A stretch of DNA of 64,000 nt, taken from Bacillus sonorensis NBRC 101234 = KCTC 13918. GTDB taxonomy: Bacteria; Bacillota; Bacilli; Bacillales; Bacillaceae. The stretch covers positions 372,001 to 436,000 of the forward strand of contig NZ_BCVZ01000001.1 in NCBI RefSeq assembly GCF_001592005.1, in the 5' to 3' direction. Position numbers and translations under genes: made by a program. Positions 1-8,229 of this stretch are shown piece by piece. Position 1 is the first letter of the stretch; each line of letters begins with the position of its first letter. The notes beneath the pieces are model-generated. The model did no database searches. It was not told where the DNA came from and saw only the letters and a list, made by a program, of their open reading frames with translations.

Positions 1-13
1 TCAATTTTCGTTT

Positions 14-78
14 CTTACAAAAATGTAAGGGTTCTTTAAGAAAACCGCATAGCTCCCCCCCATCCTCCTTGCTATGAT
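14..78 (+). promoter_or_regulatory. Probable Bce/Yxd-type response-regulator operator and promoter
   Basis: An inverted repeat CTTACA-AAAA-TGTAAG lies at 14-29, followed by a GC-poor stretch and a TATGAT -10-like hexamer at 73-78 without a good -35. An inverted TTACA/TGTAA repeat over an activator-dependent promoter is the style of site used by the BceR/YxdJ/PsdR family of response regulators. The site precedes the decayed DUF418 gene and the yxdLM-yxeA genes, so it probably drives the whole group. The assignment to a YxdJ-like regulator is inference; no two-component genes are inside the window. Confidence 0.5.
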
Positions 79-117
79 TTGTTTACAAAAACAAACGTAG
101 AAAGGAGGATTTTTCAT

Positions 118-672
118 ATGCAACCCCAGATAATCGACACACTCGACTATATAAAAGGATTCGCATTATGCGCCAATCTTTTATGAATATAGATGTGCCG
201 GCAATGTTTTTGCTCGGGTTATGGGCGGGAAAACCCGTATATTTGAGAATCTGTCCGTCATTTACACAGTTTGCGGCGGATCGGCATCATTTCGCTCATC
301 GCCATGCCCGCGGCTATACATTTGCAATACAAATGTCACACCACTGAATATTTTGGCCGGTTGACCGCCCTGCCGGGACTTGTCATGGGAACCCTATATG
401 TATCGGCCGTCATTTAAATACCGCAGGTGCCGTTTTAAGAAAATGCTAAAGCCCCTTTAATCTATGGGCAGAATGTCTTTAATCAACTATATCGGACAAA
501 CGCTGATCATGACCGCTTTTCTTCGCCTGGGCAGGAATGTATGGACACATCACCCATGCACAGGCCGTCATCCTTTGCATCTGCACACTGGCCATTCAAG
601 CTTTCATCAGCACATATTGGCTGAAAGCGTTCAGGATGGGCCCGCTGGAATCGCGACATATCGGAAGCGAAC
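118..672 (+). pseudogene. Decayed DUF418 (YeiB/YxaH-type) membrane protein gene
   Basis: A strong ribosome site (AAAGGAGG) precedes ATG 118. The opening codons read QPQIIDTLDYIKGFAL, the N-terminal DUF418 motif, and then hit a stop within 25 codons. Pieces in other frames match later parts of the family in order. They are LLGLWAGK near 210, a frame reading LRRIGIISLIAMPAA near 280-320, GRMSLINYIGQ near 464, and a C-terminal frame ending AFRMGPLE near 640. Several frameshifts and a large internal deletion are therefore needed to explain the stretch. DUF418 proteins are multi-pass membrane proteins of uncertain role. The relic sits at the head of the yxdLM operon, and its last frame runs open into yxdL, which lengthens the yxdL reading frame artificially. 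Confidence 0.85.
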
Positions 673-698
673 ACCGTACATCGCAAAAGGAGGATATC

Positions 699-1472
699 AT
701 GGATTACATGCTGATCGTGAAAAACATCAATAAAACATATAAAGGACAAGTGTCCCATCAGGCGCTAAAAAATATTTCATTCAATGTCGAGGAAGGTGAA
801 TTCACGGCGATTATGGGGCCGTCCGGCTCCGGAAAAACGACGCTTCTCAATATCATTTCGACGATTGACCGCCCGGATTCCGGAGACATTTTGATCCGCG
901 GGGAAGATCCGCATCATTTAAAAAGGGCGAAGCTCGCCCAATTTCGCCGCAAACAGCTCGGATTCGTCTTCCAGGATTTTAATTTGCTGGATACTCTGAC
1001 AATCGGCGAAAATATCATGCTGCCGTTAACGCTTGAGAATGAACGGCCTTCTATTATGGAGGAAAAGCTTCAGGCGATTGCTGAAAGGCTCGGCATCGAG
1101 TCCCTTCTGAATAAACGGACCTTTGAAGTATCCGGGGGACAAAGGCAGCGTGCAGCCATCGCCCGAGCCGTCATTCACAAACCGGCTCTCATCCTTGCCG
1201 ACGAACCGACAGGAAATCTCGATTCCAAGGCCTCAAAAGACGTGATGGAGACGATGCAGCATCTCAACGAAAACGACAATGTCACTACATTGATGGTCAC
1301 ACACGACCCCGTTGCTGCAAGCTATTGCCGGCGCGTCATTTTTATTAAAGACGGAACATTGTTCAATGAAATTCATCGGGGCGCCAATCGCCAAGTGTTT
1401 TACGAAGAGATCCTGAATGTGCTGTCAATGCTGGGAGGAAACGCCAATGACCTTTCTTCAGTTCGCTTATAA
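699..1472 (+). CDS. yxdL: ABC transporter ATP-binding protein, BceA/YxdL family
   Basis: This 257-residue ATPase has Walker A GPSGSGKTT at about residues 40-48, the signature VSGGQRQR near 147 and Walker B ILADEPTGNLDS near 165. This is the layout of the MacB/BceA group that energises peptide-antibiotic sensing and resistance transporters. The start was placed at ATG 699 behind AAAGGAGG. The reading frame is open much further upstream, but that part is the decayed DUF418 gene. It overlaps the permease gene by 26 bases, indicating translational coupling. In B. subtilis yxdLM-yxeA responds to the YxdJK two-component system; the same arrangement is inferred here, with the sensor genes outside the window. 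Confidence 0.9.
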   Translation: MDYMLIVKNINKTYKGQVSHQALKNISFNVEEGEFTAIMGPSGSGKTTLLNIISTIDRPDSGDILIRGEDPHHLKRAKLAQFRRKQLGFVFQDFNLLDTLTIGENIMLPLTLENERPSIMEEKLQAIAERLGIESLLNKRTFEVSGGQRQRAAIARAVIHKPALILADEPTGNLDSKASKDVMETMQHLNENDNVTTLMVTHDPVAASYCRRVIFIKDGTLFNEIHRGANRQVFYEEILNVLSMLGGNANDLSSVRL

Positions 1473-3324
1473 AAATGTGATTCGCAACAAAAGAGCTTAT
1501 CTTGCCTTCTTTTTAAGCAGCGCATTTTCAGTGATGATTTTTTTCACCTTTGCGATGCTATTGTTCCACCCCGCTTTGGAGAAAGGCTATTTAAACAACA
1601 TTGCAAAACGGGGATTAGCTGCAGCTGAATGGATGATTTTCGTATTTTCCATCCTGTTTGTGCTGTACTCGGTCAATGCTTTTCTCAAGTCGAGAAATAA
1701 AGAATTTGGAATTCTGACCATTCAGGGGATTTCGCCAGGCCAATTAAGAAAACTGATTACCGCCGAAAATATCATCATCGGAGTACTTTCGATTGTTTCA
1801 GGCATCATCGGCGGGCTGATCTTTGCAAAAGCCATCTTTACGGCCGGCGCCTACATTCTGGAGATGGATGCTTTGCCGCTGTATCTGCCTTGGAAGGCGC
1901 TTGCTCTGACAGTCGCTTGTTTCCTTTTACTGTTTATACTGCTGTCGCAATTTACGATTTTCTTTATTAAATCAAAAACCGTGATCAAGCTGATCAAAGG
2001 GACTGAAAAAGTAAAACCTGAGCCAAAACCGTCCGTTTTCCTTTCGATCATCGGCATTGGGTTCCTCGGCGGCGGATACTGTCTTGCATCATCTAATGAA
2101 ATCCATTTCCCTCAAGCCGTTATGATTTTAATCCTGACCATCATCGGGACCTACTTTTTCTTCAGCCAAAGCAGCATTTGGCTGCTGCGGATCTTAAAAA
2201 AGCGGAAATCATTTTATTTGCGCGGGAAAAACGTGCTTTGGGTATCAGATCTTGTCTACCGGCTGAAAGATAACGCCCGCCTGTTCTTTCTCGTCTGCAT
2301 CATTTCAGCGGTTGCCTTTTCCGCCACGGGCGTATTGGCGATATACAAGACGGCTATCGGAAAAATAGATTCCCGGTATGAGATAGAATACTCATCAAAC
2401 AGCGATAATCCCAAAGAACAAGCGCACATTAGGCTGATTGAACAAAAGCTGAGGGATGGAGATTTTTCGTATACAAAGGAAAAGACAAAAGGAGCCTATA
2501 TCAGCTATAGGCAGGGAGATCTCGTTCCACCGGTGCTCTTGATCTCAGAAGCCGAATTCCAAAAGCACTTTAAGGCAGATGCGAGTGAACTGAAAGACGG
2601 TGAAGCGCTGTATTACCCGAGCACCTATGATGCGATAGACAATCGGGAAATTCCCAAAACCTTGCACATGTTAACCAAAGATCTGAAGCCGGCAAATGAG
2701 CAGCTCAAGGTCAAACACATTGAAAAACCGCTGATTACGTTAGACAGCATCGTTGTCGTAAACGGAAAAACCTTTGACAAGCTGAAAAAACAAGGCGAAG
2801 CTGTCACATTGTACGGCTACAAGTACGACCGCTGGAAAGACAGTCTCGATATCAGCCAATCGCTGAAAAACAGTCTTTACGGAAACTATACCAATATCCA
2901 TTTTCAATTTAACGCAAAGGCCATCTCTTATTTTGATAATGTTCAGCTTCCAAGCCTGAGCTTATTTATCGGACTCTTTATCGCAATTCTCTTTTTTGCG
3001 GCATCAGGAAGCTTTCTCTACTTCCGCCTGTTTACCGATCTTGAGGAAGATCAGCAGCGCTACCGGTCGCTTGCGAAAATCGGCCTTAGCGAAGAAGAAA
3101 TGTCGCAGAGCGTGACGATTCAATTGGCGATCTTGTTCTTCTTTCCATTCGCTCTCGCCACGGTTCATACTTGTTTCGCGATGAAGACGCTTGAGTCGCA
3201 GAGTTTTGGTCATTCCCCTGCTGTGCTGCTCATGACAATAGGAGGATTTCTCACCTTCCAACTATTATTCTTTATGGTGATTCGACAAAGCTATTTAAAA
3301 AAATTAAAAGGATTTTTAAGGTGA
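1447..3324 (+). CDS. yxdM: ABC transporter permease, BceB/YxdM family
   Basis: The 625-residue protein has the BceB/FtsX-type plan. One N-terminal transmembrane helix and two clusters of three follow, then a large extracytoplasmic domain of roughly 200 residues (about 300-500), then three C-terminal helices. In this family the large outer domain is the sensor for cell-wall-active peptides, which the permease relays to a partner histidine kinase. ATG 1447 is chosen because GGGAGGAA sits at proper spacing and it lies inside the end of yxdL, as is usual for this operon. The last codons supply AAGGTGAT, the ribosome site for yxeA. Confidence 0.9.
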   Translation: MTFLQFAYKNVIRNKRAYLAFFLSSAFSVMIFFTFAMLLFHPALEKGYLNNIAKRGLAAAEWMIFVFSILFVLYSVNAFLKSRNKEFGILTIQGISPGQLRKLITAENIIIGVLSIVSGIIGGLIFAKAIFTAGAYILEMDALPLYLPWKALALTVACFLLLFILLSQFTIFFIKSKTVIKLIKGTEKVKPEPKPSVFLSIIGIGFLGGGYCLASSNEIHFPQAVMILILTIIGTYFFFSQSSIWLLRILKKRKSFYLRGKNVLWVSDLVYRLKDNARLFFLVCIISAVAFSATGVLAIYKTAIGKIDSRYEIEYSSNSDNPKEQAHIRLIEQKLRDGDFSYTKEKTKGAYISYRQGDLVPPVLLISEAEFQKHFKADASELKDGEALYYPSTYDAIDNREIPKTLHMLTKDLKPANEQLKVKHIEKPLITLDSIVVVNGKTFDKLKKQGEAVTLYGYKYDRWKDSLDISQSLKNSLYGNYTNIHFQFNAKAISYFDNVQLPSLSLFIGLFIAILFFAASGSFLYFRLFTDLEEDQQRYRSLAKIGLSEEEMSQSVTIQLAILFFFPFALATVHTCFAMKTLESQSFGHSPAVLLMTIGGFLTFQLLFFMVIRQSYLKKLKGFLR

Positions 3325-3330
3325 TAAGGC

Positions 3331-3684
3331 ATGAAAAAAATAATTTCTCTTCTTGCAGCCGGCTTGGCTATTGTATGTATCGGCGCATTTCTTTTGATTC
3401 ATAATGATGTGACAGACAGGTTTAATCCGCTCGTGCCGAAAGAGAGCGTGTATGTCCAAATCAATAAAGACGGGAAGCACCTAAGCGCGGGCGGCTATGA
3501 GTATACACTGGAAGGATATAATGGCGCCGGGGAAGAAAAAGAAGTGACATTCTTTGCCGGCGGCCTTCTTCGAAAAAACGCCTACCTAAAGGTATCAGCG
3601 AAGGGAAAATATGTGGAGACATGGGAAGAGGTACACCCCGATGACATGCCGAGTGCGGTCCGGGCGAAATTGATAAAGCAGTGA
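3331..3684 (+). CDS. yxeA: YxeA family (DUF1093) exported small protein
   Basis: The 117-residue protein starts with a signal peptide or single anchor (about residues 1-24), followed by a beta-rich domain with the motif YVQINKDGK and a GGYEYTLEGYN stretch typical of the YxeA/DUF1093 family. It follows yxdM by six bases and is co-transcribed, ending in an intrinsic terminator. In B. subtilis yxeA is the last gene of the yxdJKLM-yxeA operon. Its role is not established; it may be an accessory or peptide-like factor of the transporter. Confidence 0.85.
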   Translation: MKKIISLLAAGLAIVCIGAFLLIHNDVTDRFNPLVPKESVYVQINKDGKHLSAGGYEYTLEGYNGAGEEKEVTFFAGGLLRKNAYLKVSAKGKYVETWEEVHPDDMPSAVRAKLIKQ

Positions 3685-3710
3685 AAAACGGCGTCTAAGC
3701 CGTTTTTTCT
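3685..3710 (+). terminator. Intrinsic terminator after yxeA
   Basis: A hairpin AAAACGGC/GCCGTTTT with a short loop is followed by a T run, immediately behind the yxeA stop. It closes the yxdL-yxdM-yxeA unit. Confidence 0.8.
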
Positions 3711-3799
3711 ATGAAACACTATTTTTTTACAAACTTCTGAAACTTTTTGGCTGGCTGTTCGTATAAAAACAAAAGTCATATTGTGAAGGGGGTTTTCAT

Positions 3800-4009
3800 A
3801 TGATGGTTGGAATAATCGGTTTCATATTGGTGCTTCTCCTCCTCTACGCCTCCACAATGCCTTCCGGTGGAAAAAACAAAGGCGGCGGCTCTTCAACTTT
3901 TTTCGTTGGAGGTCCTGATTCATCCCACGGCCGCCATCTCTCCGGAGGCGATTCATTCGGAGACGGGGGCGGCGGTGATTGCGGCGGGGGCGGCGATGGC
4001 GGCTGTTAA
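3800..4009 (+). CDS. Small membrane protein with Gly/Asp/Cys-rich tail, unknown
   Basis: The protein has 69 residues and a good ribosome site (GAAGGGGG) before two adjacent ATGs. Residues 2-20 form one hydrophobic helix (VGIIGFILVLLLLYAS). The remainder is low-complexity, rich in Gly, Ser and Asp, and ends GGGGDCGGGGDGGC with two cysteines. Such tails occur at the ends of several small membrane or surface proteins, but I do not recognise this one. It stands alone between two terminators. Codon-by-codon the glycine-rich tail is GC-rich relative to its surroundings. No function is assigned. Confidence 0.6.
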   Translation: MMVGIIGFILVLLLLYASTMPSGGKNKGGGSSTFFVGGPDSSHGRHLSGGDSFGDGGGGDCGGGGDGGC

Positions 4010-4313
4010 GACCTGCGGCGGCCTTTCTCCATCTTCTGCTCCTGCTCGGATCTTTAGGCTGGATGCAGTTCTGCTGCAGTCAGCCGGGCATGTTCCGGCC
4101 ATTTCCCTTCATACGTTCTCCATTTACTCCAAACAATCAATTCAGTTGTTTAACCGGACTTCCGATTGGGAATGATGTAAAGACAACAGATCCTCACTCT
4201 TCAACCGATACAATAGTCACAAAAAATCGATTTCGAGACAGAATATATAAAACTTTACGCCCGCTTGTTCGATATTAAAAGAAGACGTTCATGACAAGGA
4301 GGGGATTTTCCAG
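4010..4313. other. Intergenic stretch, no gene seen
   Basis: 304 bases between two small genes. Open frames here on the plus strand only continue the GC-rich tail in other frames and have no start signals. The last 100 bases become AT-rich and end in AAGGAGGGG, the ribosome site of the next gene, so a promoter is expected near 4190-4260; I could not fix it to a sigma factor. Confidence 0.4.
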
Positions 4314-4565
4314 ATGATGTTTTTACTAGTTTTATTTGCTCTGTTTATTTTGTATTCATTCTTTTTTGACAGCAACAACAAAAGACCGTATAAACAAGCA
4401 GCGGCGAAAAGCAAAACATTGGTCCGCCAGCCGGCGGCGCCGCCCGTGTTTTTGAGGGTCATCGAAACCGCACCCGGACAGACGGCAAACCGCCGCACCT
4501 CTGAAGGTATGCGTCCGAATCTGCGGCTTGTTATGAACCCGGCGCACCAAAACGAAAAAAAATAA
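4314..4565 (+). CDS. Small membrane-anchored protein, unknown
   Basis: The protein has 83 residues behind a near-perfect ribosome site (CAAGGAGGGG). Residues 2-19 form a hydrophobic anchor (MFLLVLFALFILYSFFF). The rest is basic and proline/arginine-rich (pI high), with no motif I recognise. The stop codon lies inside the 5' arm of the following hairpin. The gene is judged real from its ribosome site, its anchor and its terminator; no function can be given. Confidence 0.55.
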   Translation: MMFLLVLFALFILYSFFFDSNNKRPYKQAAAKSKTLVRQPAAPPVFLRVIETAPGQTANRRTSEGMRPNLRLVMNPAHQNEKK

Positions 4566-4603
4566 GAAAAGCGGCATACATGGTGAATGCCGCTTTTCTT
4601 ATT
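4561..4603. terminator. Long bidirectional terminator
   Basis: A perfect 17-bp inverted repeat (arms 4561-4577 and 4587-4603, nine-base loop) overlaps the stop codons of both convergent genes. A-rich and T-rich flanks allow termination on both strands. Confidence 0.85.
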
Positions 4604-5432
4604 ATCTGTTGTGTTCCACCGTTCTTCCAAACGCTTCCGGCGTCATACCGGGCGAAATGCGGACGCGGTGCAGCGCATGCATTCCCTGTTTTCGCGAAGC
4701 TGCCCCAGGCTCTGTTGTGACAGCCATTTGGTAGCCTGCTTGTTTTGCCAATTTCAGCGTCGTCTCATTATAGCGTCCGACCGGATAGCTCAGCATCACG
4801 GTGTTTTGCCCGAACATGGCGTCGAACTGTTTCTTGGAACGCGTCATCTCGCTCAGCTGCCGCTCCGGCGTCAGCCCGTTCAGCTCGACGTGACTGATCG
4901 TATGGCTTTCAATCGAAATGCCGTTTTGGCTCATCTCTTTCATTTGTTTAGCTGTCAGATGATGGCTGCCGTTCACCGATTTTCCGATCATGAAAATCGT
5001 CGCCTTCATTCCGTATTCTTTTAAAATCGGATACGCTTTTGTATAGTTGTCCGTATAACCGTCATCAAACGTAATCAGCACGGATTTTTTCCGCGGCATT
5101 TTATCCTCTGTCAAAACGGTATAGGCTTCTTCAGGCGTCAGTGTATAATAACCGTTTTCTTTCAGCCATTTCATATGTCCGCGGAACTCCGCTTCAGGCA
5201 CCCGCAGGCTGTTTCCCGACGATATGCTGTGATACATCAAAATCGGAATGCGGGCGGGGCTCTTTACGCTTATCCAATCCGCTGTATCTGTTTGTTTTTG
5301 ACGGGATTCTTTTTTTGATGGTACAGCCGCTTTTGGCGGCATTTCCTTTTCCTCTCCGTTTGCTTCATGGCTTGAGCACCCATATAGTGCCGCGGCTAAA
5401 AACAGGAGAAGAAGCATCCTCACGTTTTTCAC
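4602..5432 (-). CDS. yxkH: Lipoprotein polysaccharide deacetylase (YxkH-like)
   Basis: The 276-residue protein starts with a lipoprotein signal ending LYGC, so it should be anchored outside the membrane. The NodB/CE4 domain runs from about residue 60. It shows ILMYHSI, the metal-binding TFDDGYTDN, SHTISH and LSYPVGRYN motifs. The two Asp and the His pair of CE4 enzymes are visible, so a metal-dependent N- or O-deacetylase acting on a wall or surface polysaccharide is likely. The family and size fit B. subtilis YxkH, and two other yxk genes (cimH, yxkD) are nearby. The actual substrate is unknown. Confidence 0.75.
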   Translation of the reverse strand: MKNVRMLLLLFLAAALYGCSSHEANGEEKEMPPKAAVPSKKESRQKQTDTADWISVKSPARIPILMYHSISSGNSLRVPEAEFRGHMKWLKENGYYTLTPEEAYTVLTEDKMPRKKSVLITFDDGYTDNYTKAYPILKEYGMKATIFMIGKSVNGSHHLTAKQMKEMSQNGISIESHTISHVELNGLTPERQLSEMTRSKKQFDAMFGQNTVMLSYPVGRYNETTLKLAKQAGYQMAVTTEPGAASRKQGMHALHRVRISPGMTPEAFGRTVEHNR

Positions 5433-5511
5433 ACTTTTTCCTGCTTTCTTTTCAATAGATTACTTTTTTAATATCGGATTGCCGGCAGCTTTTTTCATCA
5501 TTTATGCAAAA

Positions 5512-6921
5512 TTAGGAAGACCATGCTTTTTGCAGCCGCTTGATTCCCTCCTCGATTTCCATTTCGGAAAGACCCCCGAATCCCGCCATCACCATTGAAG
5601 ATGGGCTGTCTTCGGGATCAATCCAAAAATCGGATACGGGGTAGACCTTTACACCTTGCTTCTCCGCTTTGCTTATGACGTCACCAGCATGTTTGTTTGC
5701 CTTTATTACAATATGGAGGCCTGCTTTTTGGCCAATGATCTGCACCTGATCCCCGAAGTATTTGTCGATGGCTGAAAGCAATGTTTTATGTTTTTCCTGG
5801 TACACTTTTTTCATTTTTCGGATGTGCCGTTCAAAATGCCCCTCTTTCATAAACAAATACATCGCTCGTTGAATGATAGGAGAGGAGGGCTGGCTGTAAC
5901 GGCGGAATTTTTCACAGAATGGGCCTGTCAGCTCCTCGGGCAGGACGATATAGCTGAGCCTGGCCGACGGCAGAAACGATTTTGAAAATGTCCCTAAATA
6001 AATAACGTTTTCCTTCGTATCAAGCGCTTTTAAAGATGGAATGGGCCGTCCCTGATAGCGAAATTCACTGTCATAATCATCCTCAATGATGTAGGCGCCA
6101 TGATGATGAGCCCACTCGAGCAATTTCAGCCTTTTTTGGATAGGGAGAACCATCCCGTATGGGAACTGATGGGAAGGTGTGACGTAAGTCAATTTTGCCC
6201 GGCTTTCGGCCAGCTGCTTCAAATCGATCCCATCCGCTTCCAGACCGATTGGCCGAACCTCCCATCCGTGATTTAGAAAAACAGAGCGAACCCCGTCATA
6301 ACCGGGATTTTCCGCCGCGACCCGCCGGCCGCGATTCGAGAGCAGCTGGCACAGCAGACTGACAGCATGCTGCGTACCTGAACAGATCACAATTTGCTCG
6401 GGTGAACAGCGTACACCCCTTGCTTGAAATAAATACTTGGCCAACTCTTGGCGAAGGCCCAGATCGCCCTGATGCGCACCATATAAAAATAAATCGGGCT
6501 CCCCGCTTGTCAGCACATCTTGCAAACACCGCTTCCAGACTTTGTATGGGAAATGGTTCAAATCGATATCGCCATATGTAAAATCATAGGGTGCGGCAGG
6601 CTTTTGCCCAGAATCACAACGCCCGGAACGCGCAACGTCGTTATATTGAGTGAGCGGCAGCAGCGGTTTTTCCAACGGAAGCACCTTTATGCCGCTTCTC
6701 GGTTTACTTTCTGTATACCCTTCCGCCGCCAGCTGCCCGTAGGCGTTCTCAACGGTATTTTTACTCACCTTTAAATGCTCGGACAAATAGCGGATTGAGG
6801 GCAGCACTGCCCCCTGAGGTATGCTGCCTTCTTCAATGTCTTTTTTTATATATTCATAAAGCTGAATATAGAGGGGAATGCCGAGCTTTTTGTTAAGTAA
6901 AGGAGTTAATTCTATCATCAT
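5512..6921 (-). CDS. MocR/GabR-type regulator (GntR HTH plus aminotransferase domain)
   Basis: The 469-residue protein joins an N-terminal winged helix (about residues 12-80, with YLSEHLKVSKNTVENAYGQL) to a fold-type I aminotransferase domain. The PLP lysine is seen in GTFSKSF, and the cofactor-binding EDDYDSEFRY is present. Family members such as GabR and PdxR sense PLP or amino-donor ligands. It is divergent from a pyridoxamine-phosphate-oxidase-like flavoprotein gene, which is probably its target, and an inverted repeat lies between them. It is not clearly GabR or PdxR, so no symbol is given. Confidence 0.85.
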   Translation of the reverse strand: MMIELTPLLNKKLGIPLYIQLYEYIKKDIEEGSIPQGAVLPSIRYLSEHLKVSKNTVENAYGQLAAEGYTESKPRSGIKVLPLEKPLLPLTQYNDVARSGRCDSGQKPAAPYDFTYGDIDLNHFPYKVWKRCLQDVLTSGEPDLFLYGAHQGDLGLRQELAKYLFQARGVRCSPEQIVICSGTQHAVSLLCQLLSNRGRRVAAENPGYDGVRSVFLNHGWEVRPIGLEADGIDLKQLAESRAKLTYVTPSHQFPYGMVLPIQKRLKLLEWAHHHGAYIIEDDYDSEFRYQGRPIPSLKALDTKENVIYLGTFSKSFLPSARLSYIVLPEELTGPFCEKFRRYSQPSSPIIQRAMYLFMKEGHFERHIRKMKKVYQEKHKTLLSAIDKYFGDQVQIIGQKAGLHIVIKANKHAGDVISKAEKQGVKVYPVSDFWIDPEDSPSSMVMAGFGGLSEMEIEEGIKRLQKAWSS

Positions 6922-6942
6922 CTGACCTCATCAAGTTTTATA

Positions 6943-6970
6943 TCATTGTCTCTTTTTAAAGGGACAATGA
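6943..6970. promoter_or_regulatory. Inverted-repeat operator between MocR gene and its divergent target
   Basis: Two 13-base arms (6943-6955 and 6958-6970), complementary except for one position, flank two bases; the outer cores are TCATTGTC and GACAATGA. The site lies 22 bases upstream of the regulator start and 42 upstream of the flavoprotein start. That placement suits joint control by the MocR protein. Confidence 0.55.
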
Positions 6971-7012
6971 CAACCTAAAATCATGATCATACACCGAAAG
7001 GAGAGATTCACT

Positions 7013-7561
7013 ATGACTCATACGATTCGCAATCACAAACTGGAATGCACAGATAAGGAGAAGATTGACCGCTTGTTGACCAAAGCGCCAACCGGGTACC
7101 TCGGCTTGTCAACGGACGGGGTCCCTTATGTCGTACCTTTAAATTTCGTTTGGACAAACGGCTTCATTTATGTCCACGGTGCAGCTGAAGGCCGAAAAAT
7201 CGATATGCTTCGCGAAAATCAGCAAGTATGCTTCACGGTCAGCGAACATTACGGAACGATGGTCCATCCGATTCCTGCAAAAACAGACACAGCTTATATG
7301 AGCGTCATCCTTTTCGGCAAAGCGGAAATCATCTCAGACTTGGATGAGGCGACAGCCGCCATGCAGGCCCTTCTGACAAAATACGTGCCGGGCTACTACA
7401 GTTCCCCGCTTTCCAAAACCCATGTGGAAAAATACCGGTCTTCTTTGGGCAGCAGAACGGTTGTAATCAAAATCCGCCCCGATGTTATAACCGCTAAAGA
7501 AAACGAGCTGAATCAGAGCATGAAGTACGAACAGGGCCGAACCGTCCGCGAAGACCTGTAA
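7013..7561 (+). CDS. Pyridoxamine 5'-phosphate oxidase-like FMN-binding protein
   Basis: The 182-residue protein has the split-barrel flavin fold: [20 protein letters not shown], then [17 protein letters not shown] and VCFTVSEHY, as in NimA/PNPOx-like proteins. These bind FMN (or F420/heme in relatives) and reduce or oxidise small substrates; the substrate here is unknown. ATG 7013 is chosen for its AAAGGAGA site; an earlier in-frame ATG lacks one. The divergent PLP-binding MocR regulator suggests a link to vitamin B6 metabolism, but that is inference. Confidence 0.8.
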   Translation: MTHTIRNHKLECTDKEKIDRLLTKAPTGYLGLSTDGVPYVVPLNFVWTNGFIYVHGAAEGRKIDMLRENQQVCFTVSEHYGTMVHPIPAKTDTAYMSVILFGKAEIISDLDEATAAMQALLTKYVPGYYSSPLSKTHVEKYRSSLGSRTVVIKIRPDVITAKENELNQSMKYEQGRTVREDL

Positions 7562-7687
7562 CAAAAAAGGCCCGCAGGCAGAGGCATGTTTAGGCTGAGT
7601 CTCCATCCAGAAACTTCTGGCCGGCCGCACACCGTTTTCTTTTTTGTCCAGCAAACGACTGCTGGCCTTTGTCCGGCCTGCTTGCCA

Positions 7688-8107
7688 TCAATTGATGCCA
7701 AAACGTTTCCGCCGTCTTCCAGGGGGCTGCCGTTTCAATTTGGCATCCGGTTTTAGCACATGCCGGTCTTTGTTGTAAGCGGCGATAAAGACATCGACCG
7801 TCGGCCGCTGATCATGCTCATCTAACAAGAGGACTCCGCTGCTTTTCCTTCCATTCAAGCGTATAAAAGATGACAAACCGAAAAAAGCCGATGCATTCGG
7901 TGGCAGCCAGGATCACACCCATTACCGCATCATCAGTCCCGGAGCTTGCAAAGTAAACCCGAGTCTCCAGATGATATAAATGCCGTTTGCTGCAAAACAC
8001 ATGACGATTAAAGGCTTTTTAAAGCGCGGGTTCGCGTTGCAGCTGAAAAACCCAATCAATATGAGAACGATCATCACGAGCGGATAACGATATAAAACTT
8101 GATTCAT
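7688..8107 (-). pseudogene. Truncated, frameshifted membrane glycosyltransferase (cellulose synthase-like, GT2)
   Basis: The gene opens well: AGGAGAAAG before ATG 8107, then a membrane segment (YPLVMIVLILIGFF) and IYIIWRLGFTL. The frame then breaks near 7922. A second frame continues with VILAATECIGFFRFVIFYTL and breaks near 7860. A third gives RPTVDVFIAAYNKDRHVLKP, matching the PTVDVFI-YNE signature that opens the GT2 domain of BcsA/YdaM-like enzymes. Nothing of the catalytic DxD, TED or QxxRW parts follows before the next gene. It is thus the N-terminal 130 or so codons of a lost polysaccharide synthase with two frameshifts. Confidence 0.75.
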
Positions 8108-8229
8108 CTTCTTTCTCCTATGCAATTGTTGTATACGGATGGAAAATTACTTTTCATCCGCCTTCTTTAGCAAATTACTACTTTGCGGTTAGGAAATTTA
8201 AAAAATATAACTTTCATACATGACCTTAG

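Noticed and set aside
537..698. N-terminal extension of yxdL by 54 codons
   Set aside because: The stretch encodes the C-terminal DUF418 pieces in the same frame by chance, and the real ribosome site lies just before ATG 699.
4587..5024. 145-codon plus-strand open frame
   Set aside because: It is antisense to the polysaccharide deacetylase, has no ribosome site and no protein-like motif.
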